DNA of 64,000 bases, taken from positions 1,798,001 to 1,862,000 of the forward strand of contig NZ_CP019650.1 of NCBI RefSeq assembly GCF_001999945.1. The letters are read 5' to 3'. Every line of letters begins with the position of its first letter. Within the stretch, counting starts at the first letter, position 1. Below, piece after piece: positions 15,209 through 24,065 of the stretch. The notes under the pieces were generated by a model, which worked only from the letters and a program-made list of their open reading frames with translations, was not told the origin of the DNA and made no database searches. The translations under genes were made by a program, and so were the position numbers. Origin of the DNA: Microbulbifer agarilyticus. GTDB taxonomy: Bacteria; Pseudomonadota; Gammaproteobacteria; Pseudomonadales; Cellvibrionaceae.

Positions 15209-15430
15209 ATGAGTGGACCGCATGCTCTCGCAGTGGAAAGTGCGAAAGTGGGTCCGCCTCTTGTCGTTGTGGGAGCGAAATATCTAGGACTTTCTGTGGA
15301 TGAATGGATTCAGCTGTTAACCGTTTTATATCTCCTTGGTCTGGTTGTGCACCAGCTGCCCAAGCATTGGCAGGCGGCTTGTAGCTTTGGCCGCTGGATC
15401 AAGGGAAAGGTGCAAAATGAGAATAAGTAA
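15209..15430 (+). CDS. Putative holin
   Basis: A 73-residue protein with a strong membrane segment at about residues 32-50 (WIQLLTVLYLLGLVVHQL), a weaker hydrophobic N-terminal stretch and a basic C-terminal tail, placed directly before an endolysin. It would form the membrane lesion or depolarise the membrane at lysis. The stop overlaps the endolysin start by 14 bases. Confidence 0.72.
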   Translation: MSGPHALAVESAKVGPPLVVVGAKYLGLSVDEWIQLLTVLYLLGLVVHQLPKHWQAACSFGRWIKGKVQNENK

Positions 15431-15884
15431 GCGAGTTGCGGCAATTGTTGCTGCAGGTGCATTCTCATTTGCCGCACCGGTTGTGATGCAGTTTGAAGGA
15501 CTGCGTACAACTGCGTATTACGACCCAATTCAAATACCGACCATATGCTATGGGCACACGCTCACAGCGACGATGGGTGAGTCAAAAACAATTGCTGAGT
15601 GTGATCAGCTTTTACAGGACGACATGCGCCAGACACTATCAGGTCTCGCGGCTTGTGTTCGGCCTGAGCTTCAACCGAATCAGTGGGCTGCTCTGGTGAG
15701 CTGGTCCTATAACGTGGGCGCTGGCGCTGCGTGTGGCTCAACGCTAATGCGGAAAGTTAATGCGGGTGCTACTCCTGACGAGTGGTGCCCTGAGCTCCGC
15801 CGTTGGGTTTACGCGGGCGGCCAACGACTGGCGGGTTTGGTGCGCCGGCGTGAAGCAGAGTTGAAGCTATGCCTGGGAAGCTAA
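15417..15884 (+). CDS. Endolysin, GH24 lysozyme with signal-anchor-release N-terminus
   Basis: A 155-residue muramidase of the T4/P21 lysozyme family. A hydrophobic, Ala/Gly-rich N-terminus (MRISKRVAAIVAAGAFSFAA) fits a SAR segment that keeps the enzyme inactive at the inner membrane until depolarisation. The catalytic region reads FEGLR (Glu), then YYDP (Asp) and TICYGHT (Thr), the GH24 triad. ATG 15417 is chosen over upstream in-frame starts because it gives the SAR segment and overlaps the holin end. Confidence 0.9.
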   Translation: MRISKRVAAIVAAGAFSFAAPVVMQFEGLRTTAYYDPIQIPTICYGHTLTATMGESKTIAECDQLLQDDMRQTLSGLAACVRPELQPNQWAALVSWSYNVGAGAACGSTLMRKVNAGATPDEWCPELRRWVYAGGQRLAGLVRRREAELKLCLGS

Positions 15885-16357
15885 GTTATCAGATCCTGGT
15901 AGCTTTCTTGGCGCTGGGACTTTCGTTCAGCGCTGGTTGGAAGGTTCAAGGCTGGCGTCTTACGACTGAACATGAAAAGTATCGCCGTGTGCAGGCTGAA
16001 GCGCTGAATGAAGCGCGTGATCTGGTTGATCGGCTTGAGTCTCTACACCGGCACAGCTTGGCCGATATCGATGCGCGTTACACCAAGGAGGTGGAAGATG
16101 CACAAGCAGAGAACGAGCGTCTGCGTGCTGATCTGCTGCGCGGTGCTATCCGGCTGTCAATCCCTGCCAAGTGCACCGCAAGTGGTATGCCCAGTAATAC
16201 CAGCGCCACCGGCGGCACTAATGCAGCCAGCAGAGCCGACGTTGACGAGCGAGCTGCTGGAGAAATTCTCGCGCTCACCGAGCGAGGAGATAAAGCAATA
16301 CGACAACTGAGTGGACTACAAGAGTATGTGCGCTCGGTTTGTATTGGTGACACGTGA
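15869..16357 (+). CDS. Rz-like inner-membrane spanin
   Basis: A 162-residue i-spanin. It has an N-terminal membrane anchor (LVAFLALGLSFSAGW, residues 10-24) followed by a long periplasmic coiled coil (about 32-95) and a C-terminal region. With Rz1 it would fuse inner and outer membranes in the last step of lysis. It overlaps the endolysin end by 16 bases and fully contains Rz1 in the +1 frame. Confidence 0.88.
   Translation: MPGKLSYQILVAFLALGLSFSAGWKVQGWRLTTEHEKYRRVQAEALNEARDLVDRLESLHRHSLADIDARYTKEVEDAQAENERLRADLLRGAIRLSIPAKCTASGMPSNTSATGGTNAASRADVDERAAGEILALTERGDKAIRQLSGLQEYVRSVCIGDT
16098..16310 (+). CDS. Rz1-like outer-membrane spanin lipoprotein, nested in Rz
   Basis: A 70-residue protein in the +1 frame inside Rz. 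The start ATG 16098 has a strong site AAGGAGGTG (16085-16093). A basic start and hydrophobic core lead to the lipobox LSGC (near residue 19), then a Pro-rich mature part (SLPSAPQVVCPVIPAPPAA), as in lambda Rz1. The longer frame to 16008 is ignored because it would destroy the signal peptide. Confidence 0.9.
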   Translation: MHKQRTSVCVLICCAVLSGCQSLPSAPQVVCPVIPAPPAALMQPAEPTLTSELLEKFSRSPSEEIKQYDN

Positions 16358-16743
16358 TGCCAGCTAAACCACCACGCGCTTGCCGCAAGGCCGGATGCTC
16401 CGGAACAACAGTGGAGCGGCACGGTTACTGTGAAGCGCATGCCCATCTTGCGTCTGGCTATTTGATGCAGGGTAAGTACCGGGGCAGTGCTCACCAGCGC
16501 GGTTACGGTGCGCGCTGGAAGAGAATCAGGGATCGCGTAATGCTGCGTGATCGCCACTTATGTCAGCCTTGTGAGCGCGAAAACCGCATTACTCCAGCGA
16601 AAGCGGTTGACCACATTATTCCAAAGTTCGAGGGCGGTACCGACGCAGACAGCAATCTTGAGGCTATTTGCGACCCTTGCCACCGTAAAAAGACCCAACA
16701 AGAGTCAATTCGCGCTCGTAAAGGGGGGGTGGGTTCAAAGTAG
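16357..16743 (+). CDS. HNH endonuclease of the packaging module
   Basis: A 128-residue HNH nuclease. The motif reads DHI (D85-H86), SNL (N100) and CHRKK (H109), with zinc-binding pairs C69/C72 and C105/C108. A preceding GTG lies one codon upstream. HNH proteins next to terminase stimulate genome cleavage at cos in HK97-like phages. Its ATG shares bases with the Rz stop (TGATG). Confidence 0.9.
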   Translation: MPAKPPRACRKAGCSGTTVERHGYCEAHAHLASGYLMQGKYRGSAHQRGYGARWKRIRDRVMLRDRHLCQPCERENRITPAKAVDHIIPKFEGGTDADSNLEAICDPCHRKKTQQESIRARKGGVGSK

Positions 16744-16850
16744 GGCCGTTCTCACCAAGACCGCAGCCCCTAGTCCAATTTGTGCGGCAGCCAATTTTTA
16801 AGGGGGGGGTTAAGCCTAGGCTTGATCTTCACCAATTTCTGAGACACATC
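16744..16850. other. Intergenic segment between HNH and terminase, candidate cos region
   Basis: Cohesive-end phages with this gene order usually have cos here. The segment contains two homopolymeric G tracts (seven at 16725-16731, eight at 16802-16809, the latter between TTTTTAA and TTAAG) and little else. No cos sequence is recognised directly. Confidence 0.3.
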
Positions 16851-17306
16851 ATGACCAGCCAAACTCCCGTTAAGTCTGCAGCGATTATTCCGCTGAAGAC
16901 CGGCAGTGTTGTGCCTGGCGAAAGCTCAGATTCTTCTGGAATGTTCCAGGGTGTTAAGACCGAGCGCCCGACCAAGCCGCGCTGGCTCAGCAAAGAGGCT
17001 GGCCGGCATTGGGACTACATCGTTAAGGAATTGGAAAACGCGAACCTGATTTCAAAGCTGGATCAGGGAGCGCTATCAATCCTTTGTACTTCCTACGCGC
17101 GGATGAAGGAAGCGGAAGAAGAGGTGGCGAACAAAGGTGAATTCCAAAGTACGCCCAGTGGCTATCAGCAGTTGGCGCCATGGGCTGTGTCTTGGGAGCG
17201 CCACCAGAAAAACTATCTGAAGGTGGCGAGCCAGTACGGCTTGACTGTTCGTGCCCGCCAGCAAGTCAAGGTAAGCGATCCCAATCAGGGTGAGCTCAAC
17301 TTGTGA
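16851..17306 (+). CDS. Terminase small subunit, P27 family
   Basis: A 151-residue DNA-recognition subunit of the packaging motor. It has features of the P27-type family: a basic WLSKEAGRHWDYIVKELE segment, helical YARMKEAEEEV and a C-terminal SPNQ-type acidic tail. The frame is open to 16782, but ATG 16851 (MTSQTPVKSA) gives the usual length. The stop overlaps the GTG of the large subunit. Confidence 0.87.
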   Translation: MTSQTPVKSAAIIPLKTGSVVPGESSDSSGMFQGVKTERPTKPRWLSKEAGRHWDYIVKELENANLISKLDQGALSILCTSYARMKEAEEEVANKGEFQSTPSGYQQLAPWAVSWERHQKNYLKVASQYGLTVRARQQVKVSDPNQGELNL

Positions 17307-19009
17307 GCCGGGAAGATGTTGGTCGTATCTCGTTAGATGCGGCCTATGAGTACGCAGCGAAGATTCGAGCCGGTGAGATCCCCGCTTGCAAGTGGACGCA
17401 ATTAGCGGTCAAGCGCTGGTTTGATGACTTGGACAATGGCTACGAGCGAGGGCTTCGCTTCGACGAAAACGCCGCGGCCCGCGTGTTCCGCTTTTTCAAT
17501 TACTGCCGCCACTATCAGGGCGAATGGGCTGGCCGTCCGATTCGGCTCGAGCCCTGGCAGTGCTTCATCGTTGCCAATGTATTTGGTTGGCTCCTGGAAG
17601 ATGGTACGCGCCGCTTCCGTATGGTGTACGAAGAGATCCCGCGCAAGAACGGCAAAACCACCAAGCTTGGTGGCGTCGGTCTGTATGGGTTGCACGGTGA
17701 CAATGAGCCGGGCCCGAAAGTTTATTCGGCGGCGACGAAGCGGGATCAGGCCAAAGAGCTGTTTGAGTCCAGTAAGGCGATGGTTCTGCAGTCGCCCGAG
17801 CTCAAGAAAATCACTAAGGCATTTCAGGGGCATCTGGCCGCACCGAAAACATTCGGCCGGTTTGAGCCGCTGAGTGCCGATGCCAAGTCAATGGATGGTC
17901 TCAACGTCCACTATGGTCTGGTGGATGAGCTGCATGCGCATCCGACTCCGCAAGTATGGGATGTGATCAAGTCAGCACGTGGCGCCAGGCGGCAGCCACT
18001 GCAGTGGGCGATTACCACCGCGGGCTTCAACCGCAACGGGATCTGTTATGAGCTGCGCGACTACGCATGCAAGGTGCTCGAGGGGATTGTCGAAGATGAT
18101 GCCTTCTTCGCAATCATCTACACGATTGATGACGGTGACCGCTTTGACGATCCGATCGCCTGGCAAAAAGCGAATCCGAATTTCGGGGTAAGCGTTAGCC
18201 CGAAAGATCTCGAAGACCAGTGCCGGATGGCCCTGGCAATGCCGACCGAGCAAACCGAGTTCCTGACCAAGCGTCTCAACGTCTGGACCTATGGCGAGTC
18301 CAAGTGGATGAACATGGACGCTTGGAAAGAGTGTCTGGTGGAGTTCGATCCGCTGGCCCCTTGGGGCGAAGATGAAAGCGAGCTCGATGGCTTGACGTGC
18401 TTTGGCGGGGTCGACCTCGCGAGCGTCGAAGATATCACTGCCTTCTATCTCGCGTTTTCGACGCCAGACGGTCACAAGCGAGTGATTGGACGGACCTATT
18501 TACCGCAAGAAGCGCTAGAGCGCCGATTGGAAAAGGGTAATAACTTTTTCGAGAAATGGCGTACGTCGGGCTTCCTTACCGTGACGCCGGGCGCGGTGAC
18601 TGATTACGAATACATCAAAGCGGATATCCGCCGGGCTTGCGAGCGCTTTGATGTAAAAGAGATTGCTTTCGACCGGTTCAATTCCAGCCAGCTGGTGAAT
18701 GACCTGCTGGAAGAAGATGTGCCGATGGTTGCGATGGGGCAAGGCTTTGCCTCCATGAATGCACCGATGAAGGAGCTGCAGCGGCTGGTATTAACTCGCC
18801 AGCTGGAGCACAACGATTCGTTGCTAACGTGGGCCGTATCAAATCTGGTCGCAGATCAAAATCCCGCGGGCGATATCAAACCGAATAAGAGCAAAGTATC
18901 CGAGAAGATTGATCCGGCGGTTGCCGTGATCATGGCGCTGGGCCGGCAGATGCTGCAGGAGCCCGATGGCAGTCTCGATGACTTCCTCAATAACCCCATT
19001 TTAACGTGA
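17303..19009 (+). CDS. Terminase large subunit (HK97-type)
   Basis: A 568-residue packaging ATPase and nuclease starting at GTG 17303. The ATPase has a variant Walker A PRKNGKTT (residues 113-120) and Walker B GLVDELHAH (near 205-213). The C-terminal nuclease has an acidic strand GGVDLASVED (near 368) and a final Asp near DPAVAVIMA. It pumps DNA into proheads through the portal encoded next and cuts the concatemer. Confidence 0.95.
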   Translation: MSREDVGRISLDAAYEYAAKIRAGEIPACKWTQLAVKRWFDDLDNGYERGLRFDENAAARVFRFFNYCRHYQGEWAGRPIRLEPWQCFIVANVFGWLLEDGTRRFRMVYEEIPRKNGKTTKLGGVGLYGLHGDNEPGPKVYSAATKRDQAKELFESSKAMVLQSPELKKITKAFQGHLAAPKTFGRFEPLSADAKSMDGLNVHYGLVDELHAHPTPQVWDVIKSARGARRQPLQWAITTAGFNRNGICYELRDYACKVLEGIVEDDAFFAIIYTIDDGDRFDDPIAWQKANPNFGVSVSPKDLEDQCRMALAMPTEQTEFLTKRLNVWTYGESKWMNMDAWKECLVEFDPLAPWGEDESELDGLTCFGGVDLASVEDITAFYLAFSTPDGHKRVIGRTYLPQEALERRLEKGNNFFEKWRTSGFLTVTPGAVTDYEYIKADIRRACERFDVKEIAFDRFNSSQLVNDLLEEDVPMVAMGQGFASMNAPMKELQRLVLTRQLEHNDSLLTWAVSNLVADQNPAGDIKPNKSKVSEKIDPAVAVIMALGRQMLQEPDGSLDDFLNNPILT

Positions 19010-19016
19010 GTACTGC

Positions 19017-20237
19017 ATGAGCATTTGGCGACGCTTTAGCTTCTGGGACCGCTCAGCTACTTCGCAACAGGAAGGCCAGCAGTCCGCGGCGCCGGCTTCA
19101 CGCAACATCGAAGCCCCTAAATCAGTCACGGAAGATACCGCGCTACAGATTTCTGCGGTGTGGTCGTGTGTGCGCTTGCTCACCGAAACACTGGCCAGCA
19201 TGCCACTTCATCTATACGACGTAAGCGGAGATGAGCGGGTGGAGGACAGCCGCCACACGCTGTCTCGTTTGCTCAAGCGTCGACCTAACGCGCGTATGAG
19301 TAAGGTGGTGTGGTTCGAAACCATGCAGCTCAATCTAGTACTGCATGGCAATTGTTACGCGGTGATTGATCGCAACAGCCGCGGTGATGTTATCAGCTTG
19401 TGGCCGCTACCGGCTCAACAGGTCGATGTGGAAACGCTGGCTGATGGCAGTGTGGTGTACCACTACTACCAGGGCAGTGATGTGTCGGTGTTCGCCGAAG
19501 AAAACATTCTGCATGTGCGGCTGTTTGGTAACGGGATTGTGGGGCTATCTCCGCTGGAATATGGACGTAACTCCATTGCCTTGGCCACAGCCTCTGAGGA
19601 ATTCAGCACCAAGTTTTTTAAAAATGGCGGAAAGCCTGGTGGCACTCTCACCATCGATAAGATCCTCAAACCAGACCAGCGCGAGCAGGTACGCAAGAAT
19701 TTCGCCGCACTTACCGAGGGCAGTGAGAACGCGCACAAGCTGATGGTGCTCGAAGCGGGAATGAAGTACGACCAAGTACAGCTAAACCCCAATGATATGC
19801 AGATGCTCGAGACCCGTCGTTTCCAGCTCAAAGACATCTCTCGATTTTTCGGGGTGCCGTCCATTTTGATCAACGATCAAGAAGGCACCACCACGTGGGG
19901 CACCGGTGTAGAACAAATCATGCTGGGCTTTTACCAGCTCACCATGCGCCCGTATTTGACTCGCTGGGAAGAAGCTCTGCGCGAGCAGCTATTTCGCGGC
20001 GTAGAGCGCAACCGCTATAGCCTGGAGTTTGCTTTTGAAGGACTGCTGCGAGCAGATAGCAAAGGCCGCGCGGAATACCAGTCGCAGATGGTCAATAACG
20101 GCCTGATGACGCGCAACGAAGCGCGCAAGAAAGAGAATCTGCCACCACTGCCTGGTGGCGACGTACTCACGGCTCAAACTGCTCTGGCTCCGCTTGAGCA
20201 GCTGGGCCAGCAGAATCCAGAACCCGGGAGCCAGTGA
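19017..20237 (+). CDS. HK97-family portal protein
   Basis: A 406-residue dodecameric portal. Family features include ISAVWSCVRLLTETLASMPLHLY near residue 50, LVLHGNCYAVI, HVRLFGNGIVGLSPLE and RFFGVPSILIND. It forms the vertex for DNA entry and for joining the connector. The last bases overlap the protease start (TGATG). Confidence 0.95.
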   Translation: MSIWRRFSFWDRSATSQQEGQQSAAPASRNIEAPKSVTEDTALQISAVWSCVRLLTETLASMPLHLYDVSGDERVEDSRHTLSRLLKRRPNARMSKVVWFETMQLNLVLHGNCYAVIDRNSRGDVISLWPLPAQQVDVETLADGSVVYHYYQGSDVSVFAEENILHVRLFGNGIVGLSPLEYGRNSIALATASEEFSTKFFKNGGKPGGTLTIDKILKPDQREQVRKNFAALTEGSENAHKLMVLEAGMKYDQVQLNPNDMQMLETRRFQLKDISRFFGVPSILINDQEGTTTWGTGVEQIMLGFYQLTMRPYLTRWEEALREQLFRGVERNRYSLEFAFEGLLRADSKGRAEYQSQMVNNGLMTRNEARKKENLPPLPGGDVLTAQTALAPLEQLGQQNPEPGSQ

Positions 20238-20899
20238 TGGAAAAGAAAGCCCTCAGCTTTGATCAGTGCGAAATCAAGTTCGCAAACGGCAAGCCCAGTA
20301 AGTTCACCGGCTACGCGAGCAAGTTCGGCAACGTCGACAGCGATGGCGATGTTGTGGTGGCTGGCGCGTTTGACCAGGTGATAGAGCGCGGCGTGATGCC
20401 CAAGATGTTCTTTAACCACGACCACTGGAGCGTGCCAATCGGCAAGTACAGTCACATAGAGACTGACGATGTGGGCGTACTGGTAGAAGGTGAGTTCACT
20501 CTCGAAGTGAGCAAGGCCAAGGATGTGCAGGCGGCCATGCAGGCCGGTACCGTCGATGGCCTGAGCTGGGGCGGTCTGGTTGCCCGTGATGATACCGAGT
20601 GGGGTAACGACGGCACTCGCCTGATCAAGAATATTTCTGAACTGTTGGAGATCTCCGTGGTGAGCTTCCCTGCAAATGGTGAAGCCCGCGTGGATCTATC
20701 CAACTTCAAAAGTGCACTGCACCAGTGCGAATCGATTCGAGATTTTGAGCGCTTCCTGCGGGATGCAGGCGGCTTTTCAAAGAGCTTGGCGGAGGCCACC
20801 ACCAAGCGTGCCAAGGTATTGTTTGCGGGGGATCCGCAGGGCGAGACCGGGCTTGAAGAAGTGACCCAATTGATTAACCGCATTAACGCGAAATTTTAA
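20237..20899 (+). CDS. HK97-family prohead protease
   Basis: A 220-residue serine protease that cleaves the capsid delta domain during maturation. Conserved features are the GYASKFGNVDSDGDVV start of the fold, FNHDH with the catalytic His (about residue 60) and DGLSWGG with the catalytic Ser (about 113). A GTG lies one codon upstream; ATG 20237 is used. Confidence 0.93.
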   Translation: MEKKALSFDQCEIKFANGKPSKFTGYASKFGNVDSDGDVVVAGAFDQVIERGVMPKMFFNHDHWSVPIGKYSHIETDDVGVLVEGEFTLEVSKAKDVQAAMQAGTVDGLSWGGLVARDDTEWGNDGTRLIKNISELLEISVVSFPANGEARVDLSNFKSALHQCESIRDFERFLRDAGGFSKSLAEATTKRAKVLFAGDPQGETGLEEVTQLINRINAKF

Positions 20900-20910
20900 G
20901 GTAAGACATT

Positions 20911-22041
20911 ATGGAAGCTTTACAAAAAAGCCTGCAGGACTTTGATAAGAAGCTGGATGGTTTCATCAAGTCCTCAAACGAAGAAGCCCAGAGCAACGCC
21001 AAGCTGGGCCGTGAAAACAAGTCCGCTATGGAGACGCTGAACAAACAGGCCGAGGAACTGCAAGAGCGTTTGGCAGACGTTGAGCAGAAGATGAGCGCGC
21101 GTGGCGACAACGAAGAGCCTGTGCTGAGCATGGGTGAGCAGATTGCCAAATCGGCGGACTATGAAAGCTTCATCAAAGGCTCATCCAATAAGATGACCCT
21201 TGAGGTGAAGAATACTCTGATTGGCAATGACTCCACTGTCGCGCCGGATCGCCGTACTGAAATTATTTCCGGTGCCAATCGTCGCTTGCAGGTTGTAAGC
21301 ACCATGCCGAATATCCCGACTTCCAGCAACGCAGTGGAGTACACCCGAGAAAACGTGGTGGTACTGAATGCTGCAGAAGTTGCGGAAGGTAGTGCGTTGC
21401 CAGAGACAAACATCACTTACGAGCTGGTGAGCACTCCGGTTCGTACCATCGGCCACTGGATCAAGCTGTCCAAAGAAGTGATTGCGGATGCGCCAGCTTT
21501 GGCCGCACACGTAAACACGCGCCTGATGTACGGTGCAGAGCTGCGACTGGATGGACAGATCCTGAATGGTAACGGCACCGGGAACAACCTGAGCGGCCTC
21601 GGGGTTTCTGGTAACCACACTGCGTTTACTGCAGGTGCCGGGTCCAAGCCAATTGAAAACCTGCGCCGTGCAATGGGCCTTGTCGAAGCTTCCGAGTACA
21701 TGCCGAGCGCGATCTTTATGAACAGCGCAGATGTGGTTGATCTGGACCTTGAAAAGGGTACCGATGATCACTTCTTGGCTGGCAATCCGCGCTTTGTGAT
21801 TTCCGCAACCGCCTGGGGTCTGCCGGTGATCAAGACCAATGCAGTACCGCCGGGCAAGTTCTTTGTGGGCGCCTTCGATATGGCGACTGCATTGAATATG
21901 CGTGAAGGAGTGTCGATCTCTATGTCTGAGTCTGACGATACCAACTTCACCAGCAACTTGGTGACTGTGAAAGCGGACTTGCGTGGAGCGCTGTCAATCT
22001 ATCGTCCGGCGGCTGTAGCGTACGGCGACCTGACCGCCTAA
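20911..22041 (+). CDS. HK97-family major capsid protein
   Basis: A 376-residue capsid subunit. The first ~85 residues are a charged coiled coil, the delta scaffolding domain removed by the protease. The rest shows the HK97 fold signatures (ENVVVLNAAEVAEGSALPE, HWIKLSKEVIADAP, DGQILNGNGTGNNLSGL). A ribosome site AAGGTAAG precedes ATG, and a terminator follows. Confidence 0.96.
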   Translation: MEALQKSLQDFDKKLDGFIKSSNEEAQSNAKLGRENKSAMETLNKQAEELQERLADVEQKMSARGDNEEPVLSMGEQIAKSADYESFIKGSSNKMTLEVKNTLIGNDSTVAPDRRTEIISGANRRLQVVSTMPNIPTSSNAVEYTRENVVVLNAAEVAEGSALPETNITYELVSTPVRTIGHWIKLSKEVIADAPALAAHVNTRLMYGAELRLDGQILNGNGTGNNLSGLGVSGNHTAFTAGAGSKPIENLRRAMGLVEASEYMPSAIFMNSADVVDLDLEKGTDDHFLAGNPRFVISATAWGLPVIKTNAVPPGKFFVGAFDMATALNMREGVSISMSESDDTNFTSNLVTVKADLRGALSIYRPAAVAYGDLTA

Positions 22042-22062
22042 GGCGAGCAGGGGATCTACTGA

Positions 22063-22087
22063 AACGGGGCTTGCGGGCCCCGTTTTT
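22063..22087 (+). terminator. Terminator after the capsid gene
   Basis: AACGGGGC/GCCCCGTT hairpin with 6-base loop and T run. It probably makes the capsid message more abundant than the downstream connector messages. Confidence 0.85.
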
Positions 22088-22113
22088 CGTTCTGGCTTTT
22101 GAGTAAAGACCAC

Positions 22114-22362
22114 ATGAAAAAAGTTCGCATGAAAGCCACCACATTCTTCATCTCGCCGGTACACGGCAACGTGAAGGAAAAGGATGTGATTGAGGTAAGC
22201 GAAGCACTTGCCGGGCATCTGGAAGAGCATGGCCAAGCTGTGCGCGTTGATGCCAAGGACAAGCCCCTCAAGGCCACCGCAAAACCTGCCGCAGAGAAGG
22301 CCGATGACAAGCCGGGCCTGCTGGGCCGCGCTGCTGCGATTCTGGGTAAGTCGGGCAAATGA
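22114..22362 (+). CDS. Hypothetical head-region phage protein
   Basis: An 82-residue protein. The N-terminal half is a small beta-rich domain (KATTFFISPVHGNVKEKDVIEVSEALAGHLEEHG), and the C-terminal half is a Lys/Ala-rich disordered tail ending in an amphipathic helix. The in-frame TTG at 22099 is ignored in favour of ATG 22114. It could decorate or connect the head, judged from position alone. The stop overlaps the next start (ATGA). Confidence 0.6.
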   Translation: MKKVRMKATTFFISPVHGNVKEKDVIEVSEALAGHLEEHGQAVRVDAKDKPLKATAKPAAEKADDKPGLLGRAAAILGKSGK

Positions 22363-22667
22363 GTACCGTCGCTCTGGGGGATGCCAAGGCGCATCTCAAC
22401 GTCGAGCACAGTGATGACGATACCTATATACAAGGCTTGATCGACGCGGCAGAAGATCACGTGGCCCAGTACCTCAATCGCGACCTGCCATGGAAAGATG
22501 ACCTGGGCCAAGAGGTTTCGGTACCTGCATCGGTAATCGCCGCGATCAAGCTGCTTATCGGCACGTTGTACGAAGTGCGAGAAACCACCGTCGTCGGCAC
22601 CATCGTGAGTGAAGTGCCAGCGTTTACTCACCTGCTGGCGCCTTACCGCGTCGATTGGGGTATCTGA
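22359..22667 (+). CDS. Head-tail connector protein, gp6-like
   Basis: A 102-residue all-helical protein of the HK97 gp6 type (DAKAHLNVEHSDDDTYIQGLIDAAEDHVAQYL, then AIKLLIGTLYEVRE). It forms the ring below the portal. The stop shares TGATG with the next gene. Confidence 0.88.
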   Translation: MSTVALGDAKAHLNVEHSDDDTYIQGLIDAAEDHVAQYLNRDLPWKDDLGQEVSVPASVIAAIKLLIGTLYEVRETTVVGTIVSEVPAFTHLLAPYRVDWGI

Positions 22668-23005
22668 TGCGCATTGGGCGTTTGCGTCACCGTGTGACGT
22701 TTGAACAGTTCAACGAAACTGAGAATTCCTTTGGTGAGCCTGAACGCGCGTGGAATGAGTATCTGAGCTGTCGTGCGGAAGTGCTGCCGGTACGCAGTGG
22801 CGACGGCATTGCTGAAGGGCAGGAGCTTGCCACCAGCGAGGTGAAAATACTGGTGCGGGCGAGCAGCGCCAGTCGAGGGGTTACCAGTGCCATGCGTGCA
22901 GTGTACGACGGCCAAGTGTTCGATCTATCTCCGTCACGCAAGTTGGCCGGGCGCAATCGCTATCTGGAATTCACCGGAATCGAGCGGAGTAGCAGCGATG
23001 GCTGA
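22667..23005 (+). CDS. Head-tail adaptor (head closure) protein
   Basis: A 112-residue beta-barrel protein typical of the SPP1 gp16-like head-closure family: RIGRLRHRVTFEQ start, a central EVLPVRSGDGIAEGQEL and a YDGQVFDLSP segment. ATG 22667 is preferred to the in-frame start four codons earlier. It overlaps the next gene by 8 bases. Confidence 0.85.
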   Translation: MRIGRLRHRVTFEQFNETENSFGEPERAWNEYLSCRAEVLPVRSGDGIAEGQELATSEVKILVRASSASRGVTSAMRAVYDGQVFDLSPSRKLAGRNRYLEFTGIERSSSDG

Positions 23006-23441
23006 TAACTCAAAATTCCATGTTGATGGACTGGCAAAGTTCAACAGTACCCTATTGGGGTTGGATGCTAAGACTGGCTCTGGTGTTTTGCGTCGCGCCG
23101 GCCGCGCCGCAATGAAGCAGGTCGAATCAGCCATGCGTAAGGGTGCCAAGCTGGACAGCGGAGAGCTAAAAGACTCTATCGGTATGCGTGCCTCGACGGC
23201 GAAGGGGAGAAGCCGCGATCGTATCGCCCGTATCTCGGTTGGCCCGATTAAGAAGTCCAAGGGCCGCGGTAAGAAAAAGCGCGGTTTTAGCAACATTAAT
23301 CAGAAGGCCATTGCTCAGGAATACGGTAACGCCAGACAATCCGCACGCCCATTCATTCGGCCGGCGTTGGAAAGCAATGTCGACAACGTCTTACGCGATC
23401 TGATTAACGAAATTGGCAAAGAGCTCACGCAACTCAAATGA
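22998..23441 (+). CDS. HK97 gp10-family neck/tail-completion protein
   Basis: A 147-residue basic protein. The family pattern is a helical start, ALDSGELKDSIG-type segment (here GAKLDSGELKDSIGMRAS), an EYGNARQSARPFIRPALE motif and a C-terminal helix. The upstream in-frame extension to 22887 lies within the adaptor gene and is not used. Confidence 0.88.
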   Translation: MADNSKFHVDGLAKFNSTLLGLDAKTGSGVLRRAGRAAMKQVESAMRKGAKLDSGELKDSIGMRASTAKGRSRDRIARISVGPIKKSKGRGKKKRGFSNINQKAIAQEYGNARQSARPFIRPALESNVDNVLRDLINEIGKELTQLK

Positions 23442-23797
23442 TCGAGCAATCCCTCACTACTTGGCTGCGTGCCTTGGGTGCGACGTCTGTACGCCCGCTT
23501 TTTTTACAAGTGGATGACGCTATGCCGGGTATTACTTATACGCCGGTGGCTGAGCGCTCTTCACTAGGTATAGATGGAACGCCAGATACCCAGGTCAGTC
23601 AGATTCAAATTGATGTGTGGGCTCTATCGTATAACGATGTCAAATCGCTCGCACAATCGGTGATGGACCTGAATGGATTCGCTGGAGACTTTTCCGGTCT
23701 GCATGTTGGACTTGTTGAGGCTGCCAGAAACTTTGAAGACTTTGACGCAGAAACGCGACGTTACCGCGTCAGTATTGACCTGACCATTTACTCGTAA
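23438..23797 (+). CDS. DUF3168 tail terminator protein
   Basis: A 119-residue protein of the DUF3168 type, the family that includes tail terminators. It shows the PGITYTPVAERSSLGIDG...VSQIQIDVWA core and the C-terminal RYRVSIDLTIY strand. It would cap the tail tube and dock it to the head. ATGA overlap with the previous gene. Confidence 0.88.
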   Translation: MIEQSLTTWLRALGATSVRPLFLQVDDAMPGITYTPVAERSSLGIDGTPDTQVSQIQIDVWALSYNDVKSLAQSVMDLNGFAGDFSGLHVGLVEAARNFEDFDAETRRYRVSIDLTIYS

Positions 23798-23812
23798 AGC
23801 AGGAACGTAAAC

Positions 23813-24010
23813 ATGACCGTGGAACCTAAAAAGCAAAGGGTAGTAATCACTGCTCCGTGTATGGCAGCAAGAAAATCGGCTCGCGTAGGTGAAGTACTTG
23901 AGCTCGATATACGCGAGGCGAATCAGTTGGTTGGGATGCAGCGGGCGAAGCTGGTATCTGAATCAGATGCCAAGTCGACCGGTCGAAAGGCAGAAAAGCA
24001 ATCGGATTGA
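23813..24010 (+). CDS. Hypothetical 65-residue tail-region protein
   Basis: A small basic protein with a beta-rich middle (RVVITAPCMAARKSARVGEVLELDIREANQLVG) resembling a tiny barrel, and a disordered Lys-rich tail. It lies between the tail terminator and tail tube genes. No family is recognised. Confidence 0.6.
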   Translation: MTVEPKKQRVVITAPCMAARKSARVGEVLELDIREANQLVGMQRAKLVSESDAKSTGRKAEKQSD

Positions 24011-24065
24011 TCGACGTATTTCCTAAGTTTTTCAAATTTAAATTGAATCAAATGAGAGCATAACC

